Assembly (NCBI RefSeq): GCF_001456025.1
Contig: NZ_LMTZ01000096.1
Span: 76,191-140,190, forward strand
Direction of reading: 5' to 3'
Length of the DNA: 64,000 nucleotides
From: Mastigocoleus testarum BC008
Lineage (GTDB): Bacteria > Cyanobacteriota > Cyanobacteriia > Cyanobacteriales > Nostocaceae
Both the position numbers and the translations under genes were made by a program. The notes below the pieces were generated by a model that had not been told where the DNA came from, searched no databases, and was given only the letters and a program-made list of their open reading frames with translations. Position 1 is the stretch's first letter. The number at the start of each line of letters is the position of its first letter. This document shows, one piece after another, positions 36,927-46,748 of the stretch.

Positions 36927-37680
36927 ATTAACCTTGAAAAATCGGCTACAAATATTCACAGGAGAAGTAGTTCGCAATATTAACTCAAAAGTACTTTTCC
37001 TGACTGCAAAATTTAAAAGCCAAAGGATTAAGGCTAATAATAAAACGGCTATAGTATTTTCTCCACATCAAGATGATGAAAGTCTTGGCTGTGGGGGTAT
37101 GATCGCAATCAAGCGTTCTTTGGGGGTATCTGTCAAGGTCGTTTTTCTAACTGATGGGCGCTACGGTAGACCAGATTGGATCGAACCAGAAGATATTATC
37201 CAGTTTAGGCAAAAAGAAGCAGAAACTGCTCTTAATATTTTGGGAGTCGAACAATCTGATACATACTTTCTTGGCGAACCGGATGGTAGTCTTTCCCAAC
37301 TATCGGAATCACAAAGATATGACTTAATTTCCCGTTTAAGCAAGATTTTAAAATCATCGCGCCCAGAGGAAGTTTATGTGCCCCATAATCAAGATGGTCA
37401 CCCCGACCATGAAGCCACATTCGATTTAGTTTTAGCAGCGATCGCCCACTCCGGTCTGGAAACAGAATTATTCCAGTACCCAATTTGGGTATTTTGGCAA
37501 AATCCTTTAAATTCTAAACTGCATCGAGAAAACTTAACAAATGCACACCGTGTCTCTATAGCTGCAGTTAAAAAGCAAAAAAAACAAGCTATTGAGAGTT
37601 ACAAATCCCAGTTAAGATACTTACCCTACGGAGTTTTGGCATCTTCTTTGAACTCAGAGGAAATTTTTTTCAAAAAGTAA
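36919..37680 (+). CDS. PIG-L/LmbE-family deacetylase
   Basis: 253 residues. The zinc motif PHQDDE (49-54) and HPDH (161-164, within VPHNQDGHPDHEAT) are intact, so it should be an active Zn-dependent N-deacetylase of a GlcNAc-type substrate. It overlaps the upstream glycosyltransferase gene by 8 bp; a coupled glycosyltransfer/deacetylation step on a lipid-linked amino sugar is a reasonable inference. Confidence 0.92.
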   Translation: MSKLTLKNRLQIFTGEVVRNINSKVLFLTAKFKSQRIKANNKTAIVFSPHQDDESLGCGGMIAIKRSLGVSVKVVFLTDGRYGRPDWIEPEDIIQFRQKEAETALNILGVEQSDTYFLGEPDGSLSQLSESQRYDLISRLSKILKSSRPEEVYVPHNQDGHPDHEATFDLVLAAIAHSGLETELFQYPIWVFWQNPLNSKLHRENLTNAHRVSIAAVKKQKKQAIESYKSQLRYLPYGVLASSLNSEEIFFKK

Positions 37681-37898
37681 ACATAAATTATTCGAATAAT
37701 TAACAAGACTTTCAGGAAAATTTATAAAGTCTTGTGGATCTACGTAGAGAATAGAGTATATCACTCAGTCAATTCAACTAGTTAAAACAATTAAATTTGA
37801 AAGATTAAATCCGAACAATTAAATCTAAATCTCTATCTCTACGTATATCAACTGATTATTCAACAAGTACTTGTATAGCTTAAACCTATTAAGAACCT

Positions 37899-38999
37899 AT
37901 GAAAATTGCTCTAGTACATGACTATTTAACACAAAAAGGTGGCGCAGAGCGCGTATTCGAATTATTATGCAAGCGTTTTCCTGAAGCAGATATTTTTACA
38001 TCTTTATACGATCCCAAAGCGACTATAGATTTAGGCGAACGGATCGTAAACACCACATTTCTCCAAAAAATTCCTGGTGCTGCTAAATATTTCCGAATGA
38101 TGGCACCTTTGTACTTCCCGGCATTTCGGGCCTTAAATCTCCAGGAATACGATTTGATTATCTCCAGCAGCACTAGTTTTGCAAAAGCAGTACAAAAAAA
38201 ACCAAATGCAAGACACGTCTGTTTTTGTCACAATGTAACCCGTTTTTTGTGGGATACTCAAACTTACCTTAGAGAATATGGAGATTATAGATATTTCGCA
38301 CCTCTAATTGAAAAAATCTTTGACATGATGAGAAAGGTAGACTTGAAATATGCTCAAGAGCCTGACCTTTACATTGCTAATTCCAGCGTAGTAGCTCGCA
38401 GAATTAAAGAAATTTATGGCAAAAAAGCCATAGTTATTAACTATCCCATAGATACTAGCAAATTTAGTTTTTCGCAAAATAAAGATGAATACTATCTTGC
38501 TTCAGCCCGGATGATTAGCTATAAACGTCTTGATATAATAGTCGAGGCTTTTAATTGGCTGGGTTGGCAATTACTAATATCTGGGGATGGTCCCGAAAGA
38601 GAACGTTTGCAGTCTAAAGCTTTAGATAACGTTAAATTTTTGGGTCATGTTAGCGACACCAAGCGTACTCAGTTGTTCTCAAAAGCCAAATCCGTAATCA
38701 TTGCTGCTTTAGAAGACTATGGACTAGTTCCAGTTGAAGCAAATGCTAGTGGGACACCAGTGGTTGCTTATGGCGCTGGCGGTGTTCTCGATACTCAAAT
38801 TCCTGGCAAAACCGGAGTATTTTTTAAAAGACAAACTCCCGAATCACTGCAAGGAGCCCTACTAGAAAGTAGAGAAATCTCTTGGAATTATGACAGTATT
38901 CGCAATCATGCAGTGAAAAATTTTTCAGAACAAGCTTTTTTTAATAAAGTAGAGCAAGTAATAGAACAATCTTGTAGTCCACAAAAATCATTCACCTGA
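37899..38999 (+). CDS. Glycosyltransferase family 4
   Basis: 366 residues. It opens MKIALVHDYLTQKGGAERV, a typical GT4 start with the GGAE acceptor loop, and has the donor-site EX7E motif (EDYGLVPVE) followed by ANASGTPVVAYGAGG. The CHNVTRFLWD region resembles mannosyltransferases of the WbaZ type, but sugar specificity cannot be fixed. 24 bp separate it from the Wzc-like gene. Confidence 0.92.
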   Translation: MKIALVHDYLTQKGGAERVFELLCKRFPEADIFTSLYDPKATIDLGERIVNTTFLQKIPGAAKYFRMMAPLYFPAFRALNLQEYDLIISSSTSFAKAVQKKPNARHVCFCHNVTRFLWDTQTYLREYGDYRYFAPLIEKIFDMMRKVDLKYAQEPDLYIANSSVVARRIKEIYGKKAIVINYPIDTSKFSFSQNKDEYYLASARMISYKRLDIIVEAFNWLGWQLLISGDGPERERLQSKALDNVKFLGHVSDTKRTQLFSKAKSVIIAALEDYGLVPVEANASGTPVVAYGAGGVLDTQIPGKTGVFFKRQTPESLQGALLESREISWNYDSIRNHAVKNFSEQAFFNKVEQVIEQSCSPQKSFT

Positions 39000-39023
39000 T
39001 TTGTTCATTCAAGGATAGTAAAC

Positions 39024-41279
39024 GTGATTCAAAACAGTCTGAATCCCAACTTAAATCCATCCCCTGAGCCAGAACCAGGGTATGGACAACTGTTTGCGAT
39101 TTTAATTCGTAGATTTCCTTGGTTTTTAGTAGTGTTTAGTGCTTCTGTGGCGATCGCGGGCGCGATTACAGAAAGAACCCCTCCTAAATACAAAAGCTCT
39201 ATGGAGCTATTAATTGAACCTAATTATCAAGGGAAAGGACAGCCTACTGACGAAAATAAGTTCAGTGATCCATCAATTGAAGTAGATACAGCAACTCAGC
39301 TTAAACTGATGCAAAGCAGTGGACTTATTCAGAAAGCTGTTGACAGACTCAAACCAAAATATGACGATATAACCGTAGAAGAAATTAAACAGTCTTTATC
39401 TTTAACGCAATTAAAAGAAGCAGAAGATAATACTCGCACGAAAATTATTCAAGCAGAATATCAGGCAACTGATCGTAATAAAACCCAGGATGTACTGTCT
39501 GCAGTTAAAGAGGTATATCAAAATTATAATATTGAGCAGCAAAGACAACGTCTGCAAAGAGGCCTCAAAGTAATTCAAGAACAATTAAATCAAGCAGAAA
39601 GGGAAGTTGCTACCTCTCAAAAACGTTTAGAAAATTTCCGTCGGAGTCAAAATTTAATCAATCCCGAAGAGCAAGCACAAGCATTAGAGAATGCACTAAG
39701 AAATATTCAAACTGAACGGCGTGCTACCCGCAATCAGTATGAAGAAGCAAAAGCTAGTTTCAAGTCAGTGCAAGCGCAACTTAATAGAACACCTCAGAAT
39801 GCTTTATTTTCATCCCGATTAACCCAGTCCCCGCGCTATCAATCTTTGCTAAATGAGATCCAGAAAACTGAGCTAGCAATGTCTCAATTGAGCTTGCGCT
39901 TCACAGCTAATCACCCAGATGTAGTTAAGCTAAAAGATCAACTTAGAGACCAAAAACAGCTTTTGCAACAAGAGGTTAGACGTGCTTTGGGGGGACAAAC
40001 TCAAGGAATTAGCGTATTAAAGGGTAATATATTAGACCAGGGTCAGCTAGGTCAAATAGATATAGATCTTGCTGCTAAATTAGCGCAAACACAGACGAAC
40101 ATACTAGCATTAGCGGCACGAGATCAAAGTTTAGAGAAAAGAGAACGGCAATTACGTAATGAGATTAAACGCTTTCCTGTTCTACTCGCGAAGTACAGTC
40201 TATTGCAGCCACAGGTGCAACGGACCCAAGAGAGATATGAAAATTTATTAAGAGCAAAACAAGAATTACGACAAGAGCTTTCCAAGGGTGGATTTAATTG
40301 GAAAGTTGTTGAGGAACCACAACTGGGTTATTTTGTTGGGCCCAATCTCCGGCAAAATCTTTTACTAGGTGGGGTAGTGGGATTAATATTGGGAGGTATT
40401 GTTGCCTTTGTAAGGGAAGCTTCCGATGATGCGGTACGCACGACTGCGGAACTAGAAAAGCAAGCAGCCTTACCATTATTAGGAACCACTCCGAAATTAC
40501 CCCCAGCAAGACGTAAAGATTCAGTCATTAAATTACCATTTGGTAGACCGCAACTCCTCGCTCCTTGGACTATCCAAGTACTTCAATCTCCTCCGCGCTG
40601 GGAATCTCTGGATTTAATTTATAAGAACATAGAACTTTTAAATTCGGTTACCAATTTAAAATCTTTGATGGTTACCTCAGCTTTAGCTGATGACGGAAAA
40701 TCAGCTTTGGCTTTGGGTTTAGCAATGAGTGCTGCACGTTTGCATAAAAGGGTATTGCTGATTGATGCCAACTTGCGGGATCCTAGTTTGCACAAACAAC
40801 TTAATCTTCCCAACGAGCAAGGACTGTCTACTCTGCTTGCAAGCGATGAAAGTTTACCGGAACAAATTAAAATTCAGTCTTCTGGTTCCTCATTTATCGA
40901 TATTTTAACTGCAGGACCACTTCCAATCGATCCGGCGAATCTTTTAAGTTCTCCTAGAATGGCACAACTAATGGCATCTTTTGAAGAAGATTACGATCTA
41001 GTAATTGTTGATTCTTCTCCAGTTTTAGGATTAGTTGACGCTTTGCTAACAGGTTCGTCTTGTCGAGGAGCTGTAATGGTAACAAGCATTGGTAAAATAA
41101 CTAGAAGCCAGCTTGCCCAAGCTACAGCAATGTTAAGCAAGTTAAATTTGATTGGCTTAGTAGCAAATGGAGTATCCAAAACCAACAGTTCTTACATACC
41201 CTATCGACAGAATCAACAATTAGCGCTGGAGCAAGCTGTAGAAAAGATAGGAAATGGCAAATTTGAAAAAGAATTTTAG
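39024..41279 (+). CDS. Wzc-like polysaccharide co-polymerase with BY-kinase domain
   Basis: 751 residues, GTG start. It has an N-terminal Wzz domain with a first membrane segment (FPWFLVVFSASVAIAG), long coiled-coil regions (about 150-420), a second membrane segment (LLLGGVVGLILGGIVAFV), and a C-terminal P-loop domain: a Walker A variant ADDGKSALALG (GKS near 558), Walker A' VLLIDANLRDP and Walker B DLVIVDSSPVLG. The C-terminus has only scattered Tyr (SYIPYR) and no Tyr-rich cluster. It probably sets chain length and couples polymerisation to export of the envelope polysaccharide. Confidence 0.92.
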   Translation: MIQNSLNPNLNPSPEPEPGYGQLFAILIRRFPWFLVVFSASVAIAGAITERTPPKYKSSMELLIEPNYQGKGQPTDENKFSDPSIEVDTATQLKLMQSSGLIQKAVDRLKPKYDDITVEEIKQSLSLTQLKEAEDNTRTKIIQAEYQATDRNKTQDVLSAVKEVYQNYNIEQQRQRLQRGLKVIQEQLNQAEREVATSQKRLENFRRSQNLINPEEQAQALENALRNIQTERRATRNQYEEAKASFKSVQAQLNRTPQNALFSSRLTQSPRYQSLLNEIQKTELAMSQLSLRFTANHPDVVKLKDQLRDQKQLLQQEVRRALGGQTQGISVLKGNILDQGQLGQIDIDLAAKLAQTQTNILALAARDQSLEKRERQLRNEIKRFPVLLAKYSLLQPQVQRTQERYENLLRAKQELRQELSKGGFNWKVVEEPQLGYFVGPNLRQNLLLGGVVGLILGGIVAFVREASDDAVRTTAELEKQAALPLLGTTPKLPPARRKDSVIKLPFGRPQLLAPWTIQVLQSPPRWESLDLIYKNIELLNSVTNLKSLMVTSALADDGKSALALGLAMSAARLHKRVLLIDANLRDPSLHKQLNLPNEQGLSTLLASDESLPEQIKIQSSGSSFIDILTAGPLPIDPANLLSSPRMAQLMASFEEDYDLVIVDSSPVLGLVDALLTGSSCRGAVMVTSIGKITRSQLAQATAMLSKLNLIGLVANGVSKTNSSYIPYRQNQQLALEQAVEKIGNGKFEKEF

Positions 41280-41303
41280 TAACTTTTCCAAAAATAATTA
41301 CTG

Positions 41304-41339
41304 TCTAGAGACGTTATATTGTATGTAACGTCTTCTAGA
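41304..41339. repeat. Palindromic repeat, TAGAGACG family, copy 2
   Basis: TCTAGAGACGTTA and TAACGTCT-T-CTAGA form a 13-bp stem with one bulge, starting 25 bp after the Wzc-like stop. It resembles the palindromes at 13253-13278 and 63064-63093 and may also act as a 3'-end hairpin. Confidence 0.65.
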
Positions 41340-41531
41340 TGTTTTCATAAGCAATTCCCCTAATTTTGGATAGTTTAAGTTTTATGTTTCCAATGGCTCT
41401 AATTCTTTAAATACCGTTCGCTTACAGAAATTTGATTATACTGGTATAACAGACGTAACTGATTTGTTAAATAATTCATAATATATACTCTAAGGGATTT
41501 ATTTCCAGAGTAATTTCTAAATCTTATATTT

Positions 41532-41580
41532 GCGACTGATTGTAAAAATATCTCTTCGATTATCAATCAGTCGCTTTTTT
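41532..41580 (+). terminator. Strong rho-independent-like terminator
   Basis: GCGACTGATTG (41532-41542) and CAATCAGTCGC (41564-41574) form a perfect 11-bp stem, followed by six Ts. It lies 253 bp beyond the Wzc-like stop, so it ends a long 3' UTR or a separate short RNA. Confidence 0.8.
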
Positions 41581-43108
41581 CGTCTAATAATACTTTGGTA
41601 AAATTTATTTTCCGGCAATCATTTTCAGACAAAAATATTACCGAAAAAAGTTCGTCTAAAATCAAAACAAAAATTCATATATTAAATTATGTTGAGAATT
41701 ATACGACTATTTAAAGCGCCAATTTTAGCTCTAAAGATTCAAATAACGTCACAAAAATTCTTTACAGTAAATTAATAATTTTCTAAAAAAAAAGCAAATA
41801 TATTCTCGGTTTTGCGTAATCTAATTATGTAACAATTTTAAATTCGTATCCAAAAAAATTAAGCTTAAAAATCGATAAGATTACTTATAAAAAAGCGCTT
41901 AGCTTTAGCTGTAAATCAATTTTTCTTGGCCTTATTAGTTTTAACTATTATCTGTGTATATCATGTTTGTACTGATACCACAGATTAAATGTATTACGGA
42001 ATTATTGTTACGTCGACAACTTTATTGTTTGGGCTTTCCCAGTGGAATCATTCAATATTTTTCTCTGACAATTGCTCATCAAATATTCCAGATTAGATAG
42101 TTAATACTATTAAAAACTACTACATTTTCTCTGGTGAACAATGCAACGCAACTTACCTGTACACTGTATCTACAATTACTTAAAAGATAATTTTAATTAA
42201 CAGAGTAACAAATATTTATATAAATCAAGACGATCTAGATAAGGCTAAATCCCTTCGCAAGTACATCATGATAAAGACTATGACAAATATCAACCTATAA
42301 TTTGTTGATTATAAAGGTTATCTAATACTTCTACTGCTCGATCAAAAAAATTGTAACTAAGATTGTATTGCCATATGAATAAATACTAATAATATTTTCT
42401 AAGAGATTTTTATTGAGAACAACTATAAGGTGTATTCAAGATTGGAATAATCAATATATATAATAACTTCAAAATATTTGGATATTTGTGCTATTTTACA
42501 AAGCTACTCATTTAATTTAAACCGTTTAAAAATTGCGAAATTATCAAATATTGATTTTTCTATGAAAAAGTTACAGACAATATTAAAAAATTAATTTATT
42601 ACTAAATAATACCAAACAAACCTTCATCAGTCTGTGACTTAAATCACAAATATTCTTATATTTTACTAAATTTTTAAAAGGTTAAATTAAATGCTTTACT
42701 CCTGATTTAATTAAAGTATGCGGAATTAGTAAAGTCACAACTAAAAATCGTAAAAAATAATAACCGAATTGTTTGTGTGCTGTAATTCAATTCTTAAAAA
42801 TAAGTGTATGAAGATTTGTTAGTATTATCCTAAAATTTAAATTTTATAAGTCAGCAGACTTATTTAAATTAATGACTTTAAATTAATCACAGTTCCCTGC
42901 TTAAAATAATTTTATTTTAGTCGTCTACCTTTAAAAGCTATACTATATATAGGTTTACAGCATGATTTTTATTTGCCGATATAGGTTATAAGGTAAAAAT
43001 AAAATCCACACCGTGAGTAAATAACTTAATATTTATTTGTACATATATAATCTTATTATTGCTAAAAAATTTCGAGACAGAGTTGGAGCTTTATCGATTG
43101 TAAATAGC

Positions 43109-43132
43109 AGTTGTACGTGAGATAATACAACT
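43109..43132. promoter_or_regulatory. Candidate regulator-binding dyad upstream of hepC
   Basis: AGTTGTA-N10-TACAACT is a perfect 7-bp dyad about 430 bp before the hepC start. Its inner GTA...TAC recalls an NtcA box, but the spacing is 10 and not 8, so NtcA is not claimed. Confidence 0.4.
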
Positions 43133-43562
43133 CTATCAAAAATGCTTAAAAGCACTGAAGAAAATTCTATGTTTGATAGATGTTACGGATTTTAATCACT
43201 AAGCAATTCATCCTATCTTAATAATACTTAGGTAAAATATCTTTTTATTTAAAGAGTAAATAAAGAATCAATATTAATTGCTATTCAAAGTTAGCTTTCT
43301 TATATCCTATATATTAGCTATCAATAAAGGAAATAGTGATACGTAATTAAAGATTAGAAATGGGTATATAAAGCTAGTATAAAATCTTCTTGAATATCTG
43401 TTTTGGAATATATAGATTATTCTTAATGTATTAGTTTATATATTTTTTATTTCTTAATATTTTAATGATTATCCTCCTTATCTACTAATAGGAATAATGA
43501 GGAATGTTTTTCCCAAGCATATTTCCAGGTGGTAATTCGAACTTATTTAAGAGTAGATACAT

Positions 43563-44369
43563 ATGACAGTTTCATTAATTACTTCAACAAAGCAAACTCG
43601 TCTTTTGGTTCAGAAGCCCTTCCAGGATAAGCAACAAAATAATTCTGCATACTGCAGCATCCAGTGGCGACAAGGTCAACTATTGGTAAAAGAACCAGGT
43701 CATTTAAAGCAGCCACTCCTGACTCCATTAGAGAATCAAGAATATTTAGTAAAGTGCTTAAAACATTCGCCAGTGAATTTGGTTCGTATAGATCCTGTTT
43801 TAGGTGAAGCGAAGCTCAAACTGTGGGCTGATGCATGTGAACAAGCAAGGAAATCAATGTTTTTGTATGTTTCTCCCCGAGGACGGGAGAAAAAATCAAG
43901 TTCTTTAGTTTGGCAAAGACTAAGACGAGTTACTGAATGGTTGACTGCTTTGAGTCTCCTAATTTTGTTAGCCCCAGTAATGTTGGGAATTATGGCATTC
44001 ATCCGTTTCAACTCCGAACAATCCCTGTTTGAAAGGGAATGGCACATCGGCAAACGAGGAAGATTGTTCCGAATATTTAAGTTTCGTATCAGTAAAATTA
44101 ATTATTCTAATACCAATACTGAATCAATAAAGCGTCAAGGAAATTTTAATAAACTGCTTCACAAATACGGTTTGGAAAATTTACCCCAACTTTTTAATGT
44201 AATTAGAGGAGAAATGAGTTTGTTTGGACTTCCCTCTGTGACATTAGAGGAAGCAGTACGTCTCACTCCCCAAGAAGAATACAAATTAGATAGATTGCCT
44301 GGAGTTATTAGCTCTTGGAACTTGGAATCAAAATCAAGCTTGTTACAGTTGGATAGTCAGATTAGCTAG
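43563..44369 (+). CDS. hepC: HepC-like sugar transferase (bacterial sugar transferase domain)
   Basis: 268 residues. An N-terminal ~110-residue region precedes a membrane segment (WLTALSLLILLAPVMLGIMAFI) and a bacterial sugar-transferase core, the family that moves sugar-1-phosphate to undecaprenyl phosphate. Hallmarks are altered: KFRIS for KFRSM, ENLPQLFNVIRGEMS for DELPQLxNVLKGDMS, GLPS for GPRP, and no evident Asp of the catalytic D-E/D-x-R region. Identified as hepC from its position directly before hepA and its similarity to the Anabaena protein as I recall it. The mutant phenotype there is loss of envelope polysaccharide. Confidence 0.82.
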   Translation: MTVSLITSTKQTRLLVQKPFQDKQQNNSAYCSIQWRQGQLLVKEPGHLKQPLLTPLENQEYLVKCLKHSPVNLVRIDPVLGEAKLKLWADACEQARKSMFLYVSPRGREKKSSSLVWQRLRRVTEWLTALSLLILLAPVMLGIMAFIRFNSEQSLFEREWHIGKRGRLFRIFKFRISKINYSNTNTESIKRQGNFNKLLHKYGLENLPQLFNVIRGEMSLFGLPSVTLEEAVRLTPQEEYKLDRLPGVISSWNLESKSSLLQLDSQIS

Positions 44370-44700
44370 TCCGACTCAAATGCTCGCGCCTCTGCTTTTG
44401 GTGGTGCAGCTAAACTATCCAGATTATTTTAACGAAAGGAATTATTCTGCTGCTAGTTGAACTTATCAATAACAACTTAATCGCGGCTATACTAATACTT
44501 GAGCGCTATATGGAAACGGAAGTAATCGCCTTTCAAATTTTGTATTTATATTATTGTATTTGTGTGTAAATTCTATTATCAATAGCTTTTATCAGTTGTT
44601 CGTGCAGAAATTTTCACAGTAATTTTGCACGAACTTTAGGCTGATTGATTTAATTTAAGCTCTGTATGGCTTTTATGCCTCAATCACAATCAAAACTTCT
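44370..44700. promoter_or_regulatory. hepC-hepA intergenic region, probable hepA promoter
   Basis: A 331-bp gap. In Anabaena PCC 7120 the region 5' of hepA is known to carry regulatory elements for induction after nitrogen step-down. Here the prominent feature is the inverted repeat at 44598-44634. I did not find a perfect GTA-N8-TAC NtcA site. Confidence 0.5.
44598..44634. promoter_or_regulatory. Long inverted repeat upstream of hepA
   Basis: GTTCGTGCAGAAATT (44598-44612) and AATTTTGCACGAAC (44621-44634) are complementary over 14 bp with a single extra G; the inner loop is 8 nt. It ends 66 bp before the hepA ATG. It could be an operator, an attenuator-like hairpin, or a terminator of hepC, although only TTT follows. 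Confidence 0.6.
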
Positions 44701-46545
44701 ATGTCTCTTAAAATTACTAAGTCAGCACGTAATTTAATAAAAAAGCTAGTAAAAGCTACCAGCTTTTGGCAAGATAATTATTTAATTCTAAGGGAATTTA
44801 AATCATTTCGTAGAATTACTATTAAAGCTATAGTTTTCTCAATTATCGCGGCAACTTTTGAAGGCTTTAGTATCGGTTTTCTGCTAAATTTTTTGCAGCA
44901 ATTAACTAGTAATGGAGCGTCAGAAACAGGTATTGCATGGTTGGATATTCTAATTCAGAATTATGCTCCTGGAATCGAACCCATATATATAATATCTTTT
45001 TTGATTCTTCTCAGTACTTGGATTCGTGCTACAGCTAACTATTTTGGTGGAATATATACAGAAACGGCACAACTGACACTTGCGGATCGCTTGCGAAAGA
45101 GAATTTTTGACCAATTACAAGCTTTACCACTAAGTTATTTTACCGAAGCTCGTTGTGGAGAACTGGTAAATACAATGACCACAGAAATTGAGAGGTTAAA
45201 GCAAATTTTTGGTGGAAGTTCTTTTGTTTTTACCAGAGCTTCAGTTGTGACTGTCTACTTTATTATTATGTTCAGGATTTCCTGGGAAATGTCCATATTG
45301 TCAATGATGATATTTGGACTTTTAGCCGTAGGAATTTCTACTCTTAATCGTAAAGTTAGAGAAACCAGTTTTGGTATTTCTGATGCTAACGGTAAATTAA
45401 ACTCAACATCATTAGAGTTTATTAACGGCATACAAACAGTTCATGCCAGTGCAACGCAAGAATATGAGCGCCAACGTTTTTATAAAATTAGTCATCAATT
45501 ACTTGATGCTTCAGTTAATGTTGTGCGAGCTTGGGCTGTTGTAAAGCCTATAGCTGAAAGTATTGGAACTACAGTCCTAATTAGCTTAATTGTTCTTTCT
45601 ATTTCTCTGTTTACTTTACCAGCAGCTTCATTATTACTCTTTTTCTTCATCTTGGCTAGAACAGTGCCAGCCCTCCAAGATATTAATGGAACCCTGGCAT
45701 TAATCAGTACTTTGGGTGGATCGATGGAGAATATTAAAGAATTATTGAGAAGTGATAATAAAATTTATTTTGAAAATGGTAAAGTGCCTTTCACAGGATT
45801 AAAACGATCAATAGACTTAGTTGGTACTGATTTTAGTTACGATCCCCGTAACCCCGTATTACAAAATATTTCTCTAGTAATTGAACGGGGAAAAATGACT
45901 GCTTTAGTTGGTAAGTCTGGGAGTGGAAAAACTACTTTAGCAGGCTTAATTCCGAGATTTCACGACGTTACAGGAGGACAAGTATTATTTGATGGAGTAG
46001 ACGTACGGCAGTTTGATGTTGATTCCTTACGTCGTAAAATGGCTGTAGTTAGCCAACATACGTTTATTTTTAATACTTCTGTCCGCGACAATATTGCTTA
46101 TGGTGTGTTTGATGCTACGGAAAAGCAAATTCACGAGGCTGCGAGATTAGCCAATGCCCTTGATTTTATTGAAGAAATGCCCAATGGTTTTGATACAGTT
46201 TTGGGCGATAGAGGAGCACGCTTATCAGGGGGACAGCAACAGCGAATTGCCATCGCTCGTGCTCTATTAAGGAATCCAGAAATTTTGATTTTAGATGAAG
46301 CCACTAGCGCCTTGGATTCAGTCTCAGAAAGTTTAATTCAGGATTCGTTAGAAAAACTAGCAGTTGGACGCACGGTAATTGCGATCGCTCACCGACTTTC
46401 AACAATTGCCAAAGCTGATAAAGTGGTCGTACTGGAGCAAGGACGTGTTGTCGAACAAGGTAGTTACCAAGAACTACTGCAGGAACGTGGTGCATTATGG
46501 GAGTACCACTGTAAACAGCATGAGTTAAGTCAAGCCAGCCTGTAA
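44701..46545 (+). CDS. hepA: HepA, ABC exporter for heterocyst envelope polysaccharide
   Basis: 614 residues, a fused membrane-ATPase half transporter of type I exporter fold. About six membrane helices (residues 40-320) are followed by an ATPase domain: Walker A GKSGSGKTT, signature LSGGQQQR, Walker B ILILDEA and the H-loop in IAHRLS. Length and placement after hepC match Anabaena HepA, which is needed to form the polysaccharide layer of the heterocyst envelope. It probably flips or exports the polysaccharide or its lipid-linked unit as a homodimer. A terminator at 46581-46612 suggests it ends its transcript. Confidence 0.92.
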   Translation: MSLKITKSARNLIKKLVKATSFWQDNYLILREFKSFRRITIKAIVFSIIAATFEGFSIGFLLNFLQQLTSNGASETGIAWLDILIQNYAPGIEPIYIISFLILLSTWIRATANYFGGIYTETAQLTLADRLRKRIFDQLQALPLSYFTEARCGELVNTMTTEIERLKQIFGGSSFVFTRASVVTVYFIIMFRISWEMSILSMMIFGLLAVGISTLNRKVRETSFGISDANGKLNSTSLEFINGIQTVHASATQEYERQRFYKISHQLLDASVNVVRAWAVVKPIAESIGTTVLISLIVLSISLFTLPAASLLLFFFILARTVPALQDINGTLALISTLGGSMENIKELLRSDNKIYFENGKVPFTGLKRSIDLVGTDFSYDPRNPVLQNISLVIERGKMTALVGKSGSGKTTLAGLIPRFHDVTGGQVLFDGVDVRQFDVDSLRRKMAVVSQHTFIFNTSVRDNIAYGVFDATEKQIHEAARLANALDFIEEMPNGFDTVLGDRGARLSGGQQQRIAIARALLRNPEILILDEATSALDSVSESLIQDSLEKLAVGRTVIAIAHRLSTIAKADKVVVLEQGRVVEQGSYQELLQERGALWEYHCKQHELSQASL

Positions 46546-46580
46546 AAAAAATTGATGTACGTGTATCGTTACTTTTTAAA

Positions 46581-46612
46581 CTCGAACCCTCAATCTGGCG
46601 TTCGGGTTTTTT
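46581..46612 (+). terminator. hepA terminator
   Basis: CTCGAAC (46581-46587) pairs with GTTCGGG (46600-46606; one U-G), then six Ts. It lies 36 bp after the hepA stop codon. Confidence 0.8.
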
Positions 46613-46748
46613 GATTGGCAAAAAGTGAACACAGGAAGTTTTAATTAATATCAATTTCAAAAAATACCGTTACACATCAATTCTTTGAATCTGTTCCCGT
46701 TACTTTTTATAAACGTTCGACTTGAGGCGTTCTAAGTGTAGCAACATC

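Larger units (their letters stand above)
41280..43562. other. 2.28-kb ORF-free region upstream of hepC
   Basis: No open frame of even 60 codons on either strand and extremely AT-rich, although the genes on both sides are on the same strand. Contains a palindromic repeat (41304-41339), a strong terminator (41532-41580) and a dyad at 43109-43132. It probably includes the hepC promoter region and possibly a non-coding transcript. Confidence 0.6.

Noticed and set aside
44370..44700. Search for an NtcA box upstream of hepA
   Set aside because: No perfect GTA-N8-TAC was found; calling a degenerate match in AT-rich DNA would not be meaningful.
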